Assembly (NCBI GenBank): GCA_003243195.1 | Contig: QFQI01000002.1 | Location: forward strand, 310,001 to 374,000 | Reading direction: 5' to 3' | Origin: Sphingomonas taxi | Lineage (GTDB): Bacteria > Pseudomonadota > Alphaproteobacteria > Sphingomonadales > Sphingomonadaceae | Length of the DNA stretch: 64,000 nt | Shown here: one piece after another, positions 48,349 to 56,441 of the stretch | Layout: each line of letters opens with the position of its first letter | How positions within the stretch are numbered: the stretch's first letter is position 1 | The notes under the pieces: model-generated | What the model saw: only the letters and a program-made list of their open reading frames with translations | Database searches by the model: none | Told to the model about the DNA's origin: nothing | Translations under genes and position numbers: made by a program

Positions 48349-49481
48349 CAATCCACCTTCCGTTCGCCGACGATCGACAGGCCATAGCCGTCGAGGCCGA
48401 CCAGTGTGTGATGCGTGTTGGTCAGCAGCACCATGTCGTGCACGCCCAGTTCGGCCAGGATCATCGCGCCGACGCCATAGTCGCGCAGCTCCTCCATATC
48501 GACCGGCACCGCCTCGCCAGCCTTCAGCCGCACCGCGGTGGTGAAGGCGTCGGCGCGCTGGCGGTTGATGACGACGATCACGCCCGCCCCTTCCGCCGCG
48601 ATGATCTCCATCGAGCGCGACAGCAGCCGCCCGCGCTCGCCATCCTCGCCGAACAGGTCCGCGAACGGCGACAACGCGTGCATCCGCACCAGCGTCGGCC
48701 GGGCCGGGTCGACGCGTCCCTTCACCAGCGCGATCTGCTCGGTGCCGGTGGCGGTGTTGCGATAGGCGCGCACCGTCCAGTCGCCGCCCCAGCGGCTGGT
48801 GAACGGCACCTCGCTGACCAGCTCGACCAGGTGATCGTGGCGGCGGCGATAGGCGATCAGGTCGCGGATCGTGCCGATCTTCAGGTTGTGGAGCTGCGCG
48901 AACGACACCAGGTCGTCCAGCCGCGCCATCGTCCCGTCCTCGTTCATGATCTCGCAGATCACGCCCGAGGGGTTGAGGCCCGCCAGCCGCGCCACGTCCA
49001 CCGCCGCCTCGGTATGGCCGGCGCGTACCAGCACGCCGCCGTCGCGCGCCACCAGCGGGAAGACGTGGCCCGGCGTGACGATATCGCCGCGCCCCTTGGT
49101 CGAATCGATCGCCGCCGCGATCGTGCAGGCGCGGTCGGCGGCGGAGATGCCGGTGGTCACCCCCTCGCGCGCCTCGATCGAGACGGTGAAGGCGGTTTCG
49201 TGGCGCGTGCCGTTGTTGCGGCTCATCAGGTCGAGCCCTAGCGCCTCGACGCGCGCCTTGGTCATCGCCAGGCAGATCAGCCCGCGCCCGTGCCGGGCCA
49301 TGAAGTTGATCTTCTCCGGCGTCGCCATCTGCGCGGGGATGACCAGATCGCCCTCGTTCTCGCGGTCCTCGTCATCGACCAGGATGAACATCCGCCCGTT
49401 GCGCGCCTCGTCGATGATCTCCTCGGGCGACGAGAGGTAGCCGTGGCGCAGCCGCGCGAGTTCAGCGGATTTAGCGACCAC
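48348..49481 (-). CDS. ribB: 3,4-dihydroxy-2-butanone-4-phosphate synthase with degenerate GTP cyclohydrolase II domain (RibBX type)
   Basis: A 377-residue two-domain protein starting GTG at 49481, overlapping ribE by 11 bp. The RibB domain is intact: ILVDDEDRENEGDLVIPAQMATPEKINFMARHGRGLICLAMT, RHETAFTVSIEAREGVTTGISAADRACTI and DIVTPGHVFPLVARDGGVLVRAGHTEAAVD. The C-terminal domain aligns with GTP cyclohydrolase II but the zinc cysteines are absent: the expected C...C.C region reads LVRMHALSPFADLFGEDGERGRLL. So only DHBP synthase activity is expected; a separate RibA should exist elsewhere. This resembles the RibBX variant described in proteobacteria. Confidence 0.9.
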   Translation of the reverse strand: MVAKSAELARLRHGYLSSPEEIIDEARNGRMFILVDDEDRENEGDLVIPAQMATPEKINFMARHGRGLICLAMTKARVEALGLDLMSRNNGTRHETAFTVSIEAREGVTTGISAADRACTIAAAIDSTKGRGDIVTPGHVFPLVARDGGVLVRAGHTEAAVDVARLAGLNPSGVICEIMNEDGTMARLDDLVSFAQLHNLKIGTIRDLIAYRRRHDHLVELVSEVPFTSRWGGDWTVRAYRNTATGTEQIALVKGRVDPARPTLVRMHALSPFADLFGEDGERGRLLSRSMEIIAAEGAGVIVVINRQRADAFTTAVRLKAGEAVPVDMEELRDYGVGAMILAELGVHDMVLLTNTHHTLVGLDGYGLSIVGERKVD

Positions 49482-50076
49482 GATAATGCTCCATGCGTTG
49501 CAGATAGCGCGCCAGCACGTCGATCTCGACGTTGACGGCCGCGCCGGGTTCCAGCGCGCCCAGCGTGGTGACGGCCTGGGTGTGCGGGATCAGGTTGATG
49601 GCGAAGCGTGTGCCGTCCGCCGCGTCGGTCACGGTGTTGACGGTCAGCGACACGCCGTCGATGGTCACCGATCCCTTGGGCGCCAGGAACGGCGCGAGAT
49701 CGGCCGGCACGCGAAAGACGACCCGTTTCGAATCGCCCTCGCCCGACACGTCCTCCACCGCCGCCACGCCGTCGACATGGCCGGTCACGATATGGCCGCC
49801 GAGCTCGTCGCCCAGCTTCATCGCGCGCTCCAGGTTGAGCGCGCGCCCCGCGTGCCACTGCGCCGGCGCGGTGCGCGACATCGTCTCCCCCGACACGTCT
49901 ACCGCGAACCAGCCCGGCCCGGTCTCCACCACGGTCAGGCACACGCCCGAACAGGCGATCGACGCGCCCAGTTCGATCCCGGCGGTGTCATAGGCGGTGG
50001 AAACGCGCACGCGCGCGTCGCCGCGTTCCTCGATGGCCTCGATGGTGCCGATGTCGGTGACGATGCCAGTGAACAT
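49471..50076 (-). CDS. ribE: Riboflavin synthase subunit alpha
   Basis: A 201-residue protein with two lumazine-binding repeats: MFTGIVTDIGTIEAIEERGDARVRV ... GASIACSGVCLTVV in the first, and LGGHIVTGHVDGVAAVEDV, SVTIDGVSLTVNTV in the second, the FTGI and 'D G V S L T V' motifs being diagnostic. It dismutates lumazine to riboflavin. Lies between ribD and ribBX; 12 bp after ribD. (Also called ribC in some species.). Confidence 0.97.
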   Translation of the reverse strand: MFTGIVTDIGTIEAIEERGDARVRVSTAYDTAGIELGASIACSGVCLTVVETGPGWFAVDVSGETMSRTAPAQWHAGRALNLERAMKLGDELGGHIVTGHVDGVAAVEDVSGEGDSKRVVFRVPADLAPFLAPKGSVTIDGVSLTVNTVTDAADGTRFAINLIPHTQAVTTLGALEPGAAVNVEIDVLARYLQRMEHYRGR

Positions 50077-50088
50077 GGGATGAGCCTT

Positions 50089-51045
50089 TCAGCGCGCCTC
50101 GTAGACTTCGAGCCGGTCGCTGCCAAGCTGGCGCGCGTCGGCCAGCCGCCAGCGGCCATGCGCATCGGCGAGATCGGCCAGCCCGATGTCGGGCAGCGTG
50201 CGCCCGCCGCCGACGATGATCGGCGCGCGGTACATGAGCAGGCGATCGACCAGCCCGGCGTGCAGGAAGGCGGCGGCGGTGCGCGCCCCGCCCTCCACCA
50301 GCAAATGGTCGCCGGGCAGGGTCGCGATCGCCGACGGCGCGGCGATCGTCGTGACGCCCGGTATGGGCGTCGCCGACAGGACGACGCGCTGCGGCGCGCG
50401 ATCCTCCAGCCCGGGCAGGCGGACGTCGAGCCGCGGGCGATCCGCGTCCCACGTGCCGCGTCCGACCAGGATCGCCTCATGCCGGCTGCGTTCGAGATGC
50501 GCGTGCGCGCGCGCCTCGGCGCCGGTGATCCACCGGCTGCGCCCGTCGCGCATCGCCGCCGCGCCGTCGAGCGACAGCGCCAGCTTGAGCGTGACCTGCG
50601 GACGGCCCGACGCGCGGCGGCAAAGGAAACCGCCGATCGCCCCGCGCGCCGCGTCGGCCGACAGGCCATGGTCGACCGCGATCCCCGCCGCGGCGAGTCG
50701 CGCGAAGCCGTGGCCGTCGGTGCGCGGATCGGGATCGCGCAGCGCGGCGACGACGCGCGCCACGCCGGAGGCGACCAGCAGGTCGGCGCACGCCGGTCCG
50801 CGCGCGGAGACATGCGCGCACGGCTCCAGCGTGACATAGGCGGTCGCCCCGCGCGCCGCCGCGCCGGCCGCCTCCAGCGCCATCGCCTCGGCATGCGGAC
50901 GGCCGCCGGGCTGCGTCCAGCCGCGCCCGACGACCCGGCCGTCGCGGACGATCACGCACCCGACACCGGGGTTGGGCGCGGTCCGCCCGCGCGTCCGTTC
51001 CGCCAGCGCCAGCGCCGCCGCCATCCAGCGCGCGTCATCGCTCAA
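50089..51045 (-). CDS. ribD: Bifunctional riboflavin deaminase/reductase RibD
   Basis: A 318-residue protein from a TTG at 51045, the best-placed start after the upstream gene; no ATG lies nearer than MAAALAL 24 bases on, which would trim the conserved N-terminus. The deaminase half has PHAEAMALEAAG and PCAHVSARGPACADLL (zinc His and Cys); the reductase half has VTLKLALSLDGAAAMRDGRSRWITG and ILVGRGTWDADRPRLDVRLPG, HLLVEGGARTAAAFL. It catalyses two steps after GTP cyclohydrolase. The PCxHxG motif has Ser in place of Gly. Confidence 0.94.
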   Translation of the reverse strand: MSDDARWMAAALALAERTRGRTAPNPGVGCVIVRDGRVVGRGWTQPGGRPHAEAMALEAAGAAARGATAYVTLEPCAHVSARGPACADLLVASGVARVVAALRDPDPRTDGHGFARLAAAGIAVDHGLSADAARGAIGGFLCRRASGRPQVTLKLALSLDGAAAMRDGRSRWITGAEARAHAHLERSRHEAILVGRGTWDADRPRLDVRLPGLEDRAPQRVVLSATPIPGVTTIAAPSAIATLPGDHLLVEGGARTAAAFLHAGLVDRLLMYRAPIIVGGGRTLPDIGLADLADAHGRWRLADARQLGSDRLEVYEAR

Positions 51046-51049
51046 CGGA

Positions 51050-51400
51050 TCAGATGCCCATCGCGTCCAGCTTGTCGTCCAGCCGCTTGAACCCGGCGCG
51101 CAGCTTCTCCTCGCGCGCGCGCTGCGCGGCGATCTCGGCATCGCGGATCGGCTTGTCGATCTTCTGCTGCGCGATGATCTCGGCATCGGTCCGGTCGAGC
51201 TTCCATTGCTGGAAGTAGATGATGTTGGGCCGATATTCCTTTTCCGCGTAGGAATCGTAGAAGAACGCCCACATCACCACCGTCGTGACCGCGATGGCCA
51301 GCGCGAAGAAACTCCATTCGTAACGCTCGCGCGTTTGCAGGAAGAAGCGGAGGTCGCGCGTGGCGCGCACCGGCGAGACGCGGGCAAGGAACCGTTGCAT
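51050..51400 (-). CDS. Uncharacterised 116-residue membrane protein upstream of ribD
   Basis: It has a basic N-terminus (RVSPVRATRDLRFFLQTRERYEW), one transmembrane helix (SFFALAIAVTTVVMWAFFY) near residues 30-48, and a long charged helical tail (WKLDRTDAEIIAQQKIDKPIRDAEIAAQRAREEKLRAGF), likely coiled coil on one side of the membrane. Ends just before the ribD start, so it may share its transcript. I do not recognise the family; similar small proteins are common in sphingomonads in my experience. Confidence 0.7.
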   Translation of the reverse strand: MQRFLARVSPVRATRDLRFFLQTRERYEWSFFALAIAVTTVVMWAFFYDSYAEKEYRPNIIYFQQWKLDRTDAEIIAQQKIDKPIRDAEIAAQRAREEKLRAGFKRLDDKLDAMGI

Positions 51401-51490
51401 GGCGACCGATATAGGGGGTTGCCGCCGGTTTGGAAACGCAGCCCCGCCGCGCGGCGTTCAGGACCGGGAATCCCGCGCCGCGCGCCCCGC

Positions 51491-52831
51491 TCACCCCGCC
51501 GCGCCCGCCGTCAGGCGCGCGATCGCCCGCTCGCGCCCGATCAGCGGCAGCAGCGCGGCCATGTCCGGCCCGTGGTCGCGCCCGGTCAGCGCGCGCCGCA
51601 GGGGGAGGAACAGCGGCTTGCCCTTGCGCCCGGTCGCCTCCTTCAGCGCTGCGGTCAGCGCGTGCCACGGGTCGCGCGTCCAGTCGATCGCGCCCGCCGC
51701 CACCGCCGCGGCCTGCGCAAGATAGCCGGCATCGTCGCCCGCCGCCGGGGCGTCGACCGGCCCTTCGATTACGTGCCACCACTCGGCCGCGCCGGCGATC
51801 GTCTCCAGATTGGGGCGCACCGCGTGCCAGGCGGCCTCGTCCATGCCCGCCGGCAGCCGCGCCGCGACCGCCGCGAAACCGAGCTGATGGATGATCCTGG
51901 CATTCACCTGCGCCAGCTCGCGCTCGTCGAAGCGCGCGGGCGCGCGACCGAAATGCGCGAAGTCGAAATCGGCGAGCAGCGGCGCGACCTCGGCGTGCGG
52001 CTCGACCGGCCGGCTGGTGCCGAGCCGCGCGAGCAGCGAGACGATCGCGGCCGGCTCGATCCCCTCGTCGCGCAGCGCGTCGACGCCCAGGCTGCCGAGT
52101 CGCTTCGACAATTTGCCCTCCGCGCCGGTCAGCAGCGCCTCGTGCGCGAAGGCGGGTGCGACGGCGCCCAGCGCGGCGAACATCTGCAATTGCAGCGCGG
52201 TGTTGGTGACGTGATCCTCGCCGCGCACGACATGCGTGACCCGCATGTCCATGTCGTCGATCGCGGAGGGCAGCATGTAGAGCCACGATCCGTCGGCGCG
52301 GCGGATCACCGGATCGCTCATCGCCGCCGCGTCGAACGCCTGCGGCCCGCGGATCAGGTCGTGCCACGCGATCGGCGCATCGTGATCCAGCCGGAAACGC
52401 CAGTGCGGTCGCACGCCGTCCGCCTCCAGCCGCGCGCGATCGGCATCGGTAAGCGCCAGCGCGGCGCGGTCGTAGACCGGCGGCAGCCCGCGCCCGCGCT
52501 GGATCTTGCGCTTCAGGTCCAGCTCCTGCGCGCTTTCATAGGCCGGATAGACGTGCCCGGAGGCGCGCAGTTGCTCGAACACCGCCTGATAGCGCTCGAA
52601 GCGCGCCGACTGGCGCACCTCCTCGTCGGGGTGCAGCCCCAGCCAGCCGAGATCGGCGCGGATCGCCGCCACGAACCGCTCCTCGCTGCGCTCCGCATCG
52701 GTGTCGTCGATGCGCAGGATGAAACGGCCGCCGTGGCGGCGCGCCCACATCCAGTTGTGCAGCGCGGTGCGGATATTGCCGACGTGGAGCCGGCCGGTCG
52801 GCGACGGGGCGAAGCGGGTGACGATGCTCAT
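51491..52831 (-). CDS. gltX: Glutamate-tRNA ligase
   Basis: A 446-residue class I synthetase. The HIGH motif appears as APSPTGRLHVGNIRTALHNW (HVGN) and KMSKS as GAEGKLSKRLGSLG (KLSKR). Other blocks: GRFILRIDDTDAERSEERFVAAIRADLGWLGLHPDE, MDMRVTHVVRGEDHVTNTALQLQMFAALG. The C-terminal anticodon-binding part ends PLIGRERAIARLTAGAAG. Alphaproteobacteria often carry two GltX forms, one specialised for tRNA-Gln; which type this is cannot be told from sequence alone. Divergent from prs. Confidence 0.92.
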   Translation of the reverse strand: MSIVTRFAPSPTGRLHVGNIRTALHNWMWARRHGGRFILRIDDTDAERSEERFVAAIRADLGWLGLHPDEEVRQSARFERYQAVFEQLRASGHVYPAYESAQELDLKRKIQRGRGLPPVYDRAALALTDADRARLEADGVRPHWRFRLDHDAPIAWHDLIRGPQAFDAAAMSDPVIRRADGSWLYMLPSAIDDMDMRVTHVVRGEDHVTNTALQLQMFAALGAVAPAFAHEALLTGAEGKLSKRLGSLGVDALRDEGIEPAAIVSLLARLGTSRPVEPHAEVAPLLADFDFAHFGRAPARFDERELAQVNARIIHQLGFAAVAARLPAGMDEAAWHAVRPNLETIAGAAEWWHVIEGPVDAPAAGDDAGYLAQAAAVAAGAIDWTRDPWHALTAALKEATGRKGKPLFLPLRRALTGRDHGPDMAALLPLIGRERAIARLTAGAAG

Positions 52832-52960
52832 GGCGCCCCCCGCTTACGCGCCGCCCCCTTCGCTCGCCAGCCCCCGCGCCCGGGGGGCAGGGCCATAAGC
52901 GGCAATGGCGCGACACCGCCGCGCGCCTCGCCGGCGGCCTTCCCGTGGCGATCACGACCG

Positions 52961-52989
52961 TTGCCGTTTATGGGTGTGCGCCCTAGAGA
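52961..52989 (+). promoter_or_regulatory. Predicted promoter for prs
   Basis: TTGCCG (52961-52966) and TAGAGA (52984-52989) are 17 bases apart, 24 bases before the prs ATG at 53014. Ribosome site GAAGGGG lies about 10 bases before the start. The divergent gltX promoter must share 52832-52960, where I see no clear boxes. Confidence 0.5.
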
Positions 52990-53013
52990 GCCGGCACGAA
53001 GGGGTGTTCGTTC

Positions 53014-53949
53014 ATGAAATTGTTGACCGGCAATTCCAACCTGCCGCTGGCGCGCGCGATCTCCGATTACCTGGAGGTGCCCTTGACCGAGGCGCTGGTG
53101 CGCCGCTTCGCCGACGAGGAGATTTTCGTCGAGATCATGGAGAATGTGCGCGGCGAGGACGTGTTCGTGCTCCAGTCGACCAGCTATCCGGTCAATGACA
53201 ACCTGATGGAATTGCTGATCTGCATCGACGCGCTGAAGCGCGCGTCGGCCAAGCGGATCACCGCGGTGCTGCCGTATTTCGGCTATGCCCGTCAGGACCG
53301 CAAGCCCGGGCCGCGCACGCCGATCTCCGCCAAGCTGGTCGCCAATCTGGTCACCACCGCCGGCGCCGACCGCGTGCTGTCGGTCGACCTGCACGCCGGG
53401 CAGATCCAGGGCTTCTTCGACATCCCGACCGACAATCTGTTCGCCGCCCCGGTGATGAGCGCGGACATCCGCGCGCGCTTCGGCGAGAAGAACCTGATGG
53501 TCGTCTCGCCCGACGTCGGCGGCGTGGTGCGCGCGCGCGCGCTGTCCAAGCGACTCGACAACGCGCCGCTGGCGATCGTCGACAAGCGCCGCGAGCGCGC
53601 CGGCGAATCGGAGGTGATGAACATCATCGGCGATGTCGAGGGGCGGTTCTGCATCCTGATCGACGATATCGTCGATTCGGCCGGCACGCTGTGCAACGCC
53701 GCCGCCGCGCTCCGGGAGGCCGGCGCGGAGGGGGTGGTCGCCTATGTCACGCACGGCGTGCTGTCGGGCGGCGCTGTGGCGCGGGTAGAGGGCTCGGCGC
53801 TGCACGAACTGGTCATCACCGATTCGATCGGCAACCACGACACGATCCGCGACGCCGCCAGGATCCGCCACCTGACGATCGCGCCGCTGCTGGCCGAGGC
53901 GATGCGCCGGATCGCCGACGAGGCCAGCGTGAGCAGCCTGTTCGACTGA
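53014..53949 (+). CDS. prs: Ribose-phosphate pyrophosphokinase
   Basis: A 311-residue product. Family landmarks: MKLLTGNSNLPLARAISDYLEV, RRFADEEIFVEIMENVRGEDVFVLQSTSYPVNDNLMELLI, LPYFGYARQDRKPGPRTPISAKLVANLVTTAGADRVLSVDLHAGQIQGFF and the PRPP-binding loop GRFCILIDDIVDSAGTLCNAAAAL. It makes PRPP from ribose-5-phosphate and ATP for nucleotides, His and Trp. Ends at a repeat-family terminator element. Confidence 0.97.
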   Translation: MKLLTGNSNLPLARAISDYLEVPLTEALVRRFADEEIFVEIMENVRGEDVFVLQSTSYPVNDNLMELLICIDALKRASAKRITAVLPYFGYARQDRKPGPRTPISAKLVANLVTTAGADRVLSVDLHAGQIQGFFDIPTDNLFAAPVMSADIRARFGEKNLMVVSPDVGGVVRARALSKRLDNAPLAIVDKRRERAGESEVMNIIGDVEGRFCILIDDIVDSAGTLCNAAAALREAGAEGVVAYVTHGVLSGGAVARVEGSALHELVITDSIGNHDTIRDAARIRHLTIAPLLAEAMRRIADEASVSSLFD

Positions 53950-53953
53950 GAGT

Positions 53954-53993
53954 CCGCCTGCAAAACTCGCGGAAGATCGCGTTTTGCAGGCGG
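53954..53993. terminator. 13-bp stem hairpin after prs; member of the palindromic repeat family
   Basis: CCGCCTGCAAAAC (53954-53966) and GTTTTGCAGGCGG (53981-53993) are perfectly complementary around a 14-base loop that can form a small inner GCG/CGC stem. It starts 5 bases after the prs stop, in the gap before the convergent crtZ-like gene. The A-rich and T-rich parts near the loop do not give a classic tail. On the opposite strand its first 22 bases match, with one change, part of the marR-junction element (41581-41602). Confidence 0.75.
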
Positions 53994-54068
53994 TTGCGAT
54001 CCGGTCGCGACGATCGCGCCGTCGGAGGTTCCGGCTTCCCCGCCCGCCGCGGCGGGACGACGGGGAGG

Positions 54069-54575
54069 CTATTCCTCCGCGCCCGCCGAGCGGCGCACGC
54101 CGGCGCGCCCGCGGCGTTTCAGCTCCGCCTTCAGATCTTCCGGGCGCGGCGCCACGAGGAAGCCGAAACTGACATTGCCCTCCTTCGTCTCCACCACATG
54201 GTGCAGCCGGTGCGCCTGGACGATGCGCTTCATATAGGCGGATTTCGGCAGGTAGCGCGTCGGCAGCCGCTTGTGGACGATCACGTCGTGGAACCCGAAA
54301 TAGATCGCGCCATAGGCCGCGACCCCCGCGCCGATCCAGGTGAAGCCCGGCCACCAGCCGAGTTGCGCCCCGCCCAGGATCATCACGAACGACGGCACGG
54401 CGAAGATCGCCGCATACAGGTCGTTCAGCTCCCAGTTGCCGGTGCGTGCGCGATGGTGGCTTTCGTGCAGGAACCAGCCCGGCCCGTGCATCACCCAGCG
54501 GTGCATGACATAGGCGAACCCCTCCATCAGCGTGACGGTGACGAGGAACAGGAGCAGGGCGGCCCAGAACGACAT
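54069..54575 (-). CDS. crtZ: Beta-carotene hydroxylase CrtZ-like (fatty acid hydroxylase superfamily)
   Basis: A 168-residue membrane protein with four His clusters of the di-iron hydroxylase type: HRWVMHG, HESHHRARTG, HDVIVHKRLP and HRLHHVVETKEGNVSFGFL. Its start MSFWAALLLFLVTVTLMEGFAYVM fits CrtZ proteins better than the 7-residue upstream extension at 54596. It would add 3-hydroxyl groups to beta-ionone rings, giving zeaxanthin/nostoxanthin-type pigments of sphingomonads. No other carotenoid gene is in the window. Confidence 0.9.
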   Translation of the reverse strand: MSFWAALLLFLVTVTLMEGFAYVMHRWVMHGPGWFLHESHHRARTGNWELNDLYAAIFAVPSFVMILGGAQLGWWPGFTWIGAGVAAYGAIYFGFHDVIVHKRLPTRYLPKSAYMKRIVQAHRLHHVVETKEGNVSFGFLVAPRPEDLKAELKRRGRAGVRRSAGAEE

Positions 54576-54628
54576 GATCGCGGCGCATATAGCCATCGCG
54601 CGCGCGTCTCGCTACGTCGCAGCGCATC

Positions 54629-56203
54629 ATGACCGACGACATCCGATCCGCCGCCCTCGATTCCAAGGCCTGGCCGTACGAGGAGGCGCGCAAGCTGCTC
54701 AAGCGCTACCCGGACGGCAAGCCGGGCGGCCAGCCGATATTGTTCGAAACCGGCTATGGCCCGTCGGGGCTGCCGCATATCGGCACCTTCAACGAAGTGC
54801 TGCGCACCACGATGGTCCGCAACGCCTTCCACGCGCTGTCCGACCAGCCGACACGGCTGATCGCGTTCAGCGACGACATGGACGGGCTGCGCAAGGTGCC
54901 CGACAACGTGCCCAACGGCGACATGCTGCGCGAACATCTCGGCCGCCCGCTGACGCGCATCCCCGATCCGTTCGGCAAGTTCGACAGCTTCGCCGCGCAC
55001 AACAACGCGATGCTGCGCGACTTCCTCGACCGCTACGGCTTCGATTACGAATTCGCCTCGTCCACCGATTACTACACCTCGGGTCGCTTCGACGACGCGA
55101 TCCGCGGCGTGCTGCACCATTGGCAGGACGTGATGGACGTGATGCTGCCGACGCTGCGCGCCGAGCGCCGCGCGACCTATTCGCCGGTGCTGCCGGTCAG
55201 CCCCACGACCGGCGTGGTGCTGCAGGTGCCGGTCGAGGTGGTCGACGCCGCCGCGGGGACCATCGCCTTCACCGACGAGGATGGCGAGCGCATCGTCCAG
55301 TCGGCGCTGGGCGGACTGTCGAAGCTGCAATGGAAGGTCGACTGGGCGATGCGCTGGGTCGCGCTCGGCGTCGACTACGAGATGGCGGGCAAGGACCTGA
55401 TCGACTCGGTCGTGCAATCGTCCAGGATCGCGCGCGTGCTCGGCGGACGTCCGCCCGAGGGCTTCAACTACGAGATGTTCCTCGACGAGCGCGGCGAGAA
55501 GATCAGCAAGTCGAAGGGCAACGGCCTGTCGATCGAGCAATGGCTGACCTATGGCCCCGAGGAAAGCCTGGCCTTCTACATCTACCGCGAGCCGAAGAAG
55601 GCCAAGCAGCTCCATCTGGGCGTGATCCCGCGCGCGGTGGACGATTACTGGCAGTTCCGGGGCAATTACGCCGGACAGGCGGTGAAGGAGCGGCTGGGCA
55701 ACCCCGTCCACCACATCCACGACGGCAAGCTGCCGGAGGGAACGCTGCCGGTGACGTTCGGGCTGCTGCTCAACCTGGTCGGCGTGATGGGCGAAGGCGC
55801 ATCGCGCGAGCAGGTGTGGGCCTATCTCGCCAATTACGTCGCCGATGCGACGCCGGCCGCCTATCCCGAACTCGACCGGCTGATCGGCCATGCGCTGGCG
55901 TACCACCGCGACCATGTCGCGCCGACCCTGCGGCGCCGCGCCCCGGCGGGCGTCGAGGTGGCGGCGCTGGAGCGGCTGGACGCCGAACTGGCGGCGCTGC
56001 CCGACGATGCGAGCGCCGAGGATGTGCAGAACATCGTCTATGAGATCGGCAAGAGCGGCGGCTTCGCGGAGCTGCGCGACTGGTTCAAGGCGCTGTACGA
56101 GACGTTGCTGGGATCCAGCCAGGGGCCGCGCATGGGCAGCTTCATCAGGCTGTACGGCATCGCCAATACCCGCGCGCTGATCGCGGCGGCGCTGGCACGG
56201 TAG
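54629..56203 (+). CDS. lysS: Lysyl-tRNA synthetase, class I
   Basis: A 524-residue class I LysRS, the archaeal-type form also found in alphaproteobacteria. HIGH motif as GPSGLPHIGTFNEVLRTTMV, KMSKS as EKISKSKGNGLS; also FSDDMDGLRKVPDNVPN, AGKDLIDSVVQSSRIARVLGG and YIYREPKKAKQLHLGVIPRAVDDYW. It charges tRNA-Lys; no class II enzyme is in the window. Divergent from crtZ with a 53-bp gap. Confidence 0.97.
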   Translation: MTDDIRSAALDSKAWPYEEARKLLKRYPDGKPGGQPILFETGYGPSGLPHIGTFNEVLRTTMVRNAFHALSDQPTRLIAFSDDMDGLRKVPDNVPNGDMLREHLGRPLTRIPDPFGKFDSFAAHNNAMLRDFLDRYGFDYEFASSTDYYTSGRFDDAIRGVLHHWQDVMDVMLPTLRAERRATYSPVLPVSPTTGVVLQVPVEVVDAAAGTIAFTDEDGERIVQSALGGLSKLQWKVDWAMRWVALGVDYEMAGKDLIDSVVQSSRIARVLGGRPPEGFNYEMFLDERGEKISKSKGNGLSIEQWLTYGPEESLAFYIYREPKKAKQLHLGVIPRAVDDYWQFRGNYAGQAVKERLGNPVHHIHDGKLPEGTLPVTFGLLLNLVGVMGEGASREQVWAYLANYVADATPAAYPELDRLIGHALAYHRDHVAPTLRRRAPAGVEVAALERLDAELAALPDDASAEDVQNIVYEIGKSGGFAELRDWFKALYETLLGSSQGPRMGSFIRLYGIANTRALIAAALAR

Positions 56204-56441
56204 CGCGGCGACCGTCCCGTGCGGTGCGTTCGGCCGGCTGCGACCGCAATGGCGCAGCCGATCCGACCGCCGGAGCGCGCCCCCGTCGCGTGAACCGTGC
56301 TTCGTGGCGGATGCGGGTGGCGCGCGAGCCGGTTCGATGGTCGCCGCCGTTTCGCCTCTGTCCGCGACCTTGCCCCACAGGAACTCCCGACGGCATGGAT
56401 CGGAGCGCCGGTTCAAACCACCGGCCGAGTGTCGATCGGCG
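56204..56441. other. 238-bp intergenic stretch with terminator-like hairpin after lysS
   Basis: CGGCTGCG (56235-56242) and CGCAGCCG (56253-56260) form a perfect 8-bp stem with a 10-base loop, 32 bases after the lysS stop, between two convergent genes. It has no T-run. The remainder of the region gives only shadow reading frames and no gene I recognise. Confidence 0.5.

Noticed and set aside
47929..51045. FMN riboswitch controlling the rib genes
   Set aside because: There is no leader gap of riboswitch size before ribD, and I could not find the conserved FMN-element motifs near these genes.
51428..51439. GTTTGGAAACGC, a 12-base echo of the palindromic repeat family, between gltX and the small membrane protein gene
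   Set aside because: No paired arm, not at a convergent junction, and short enough to arise by chance.
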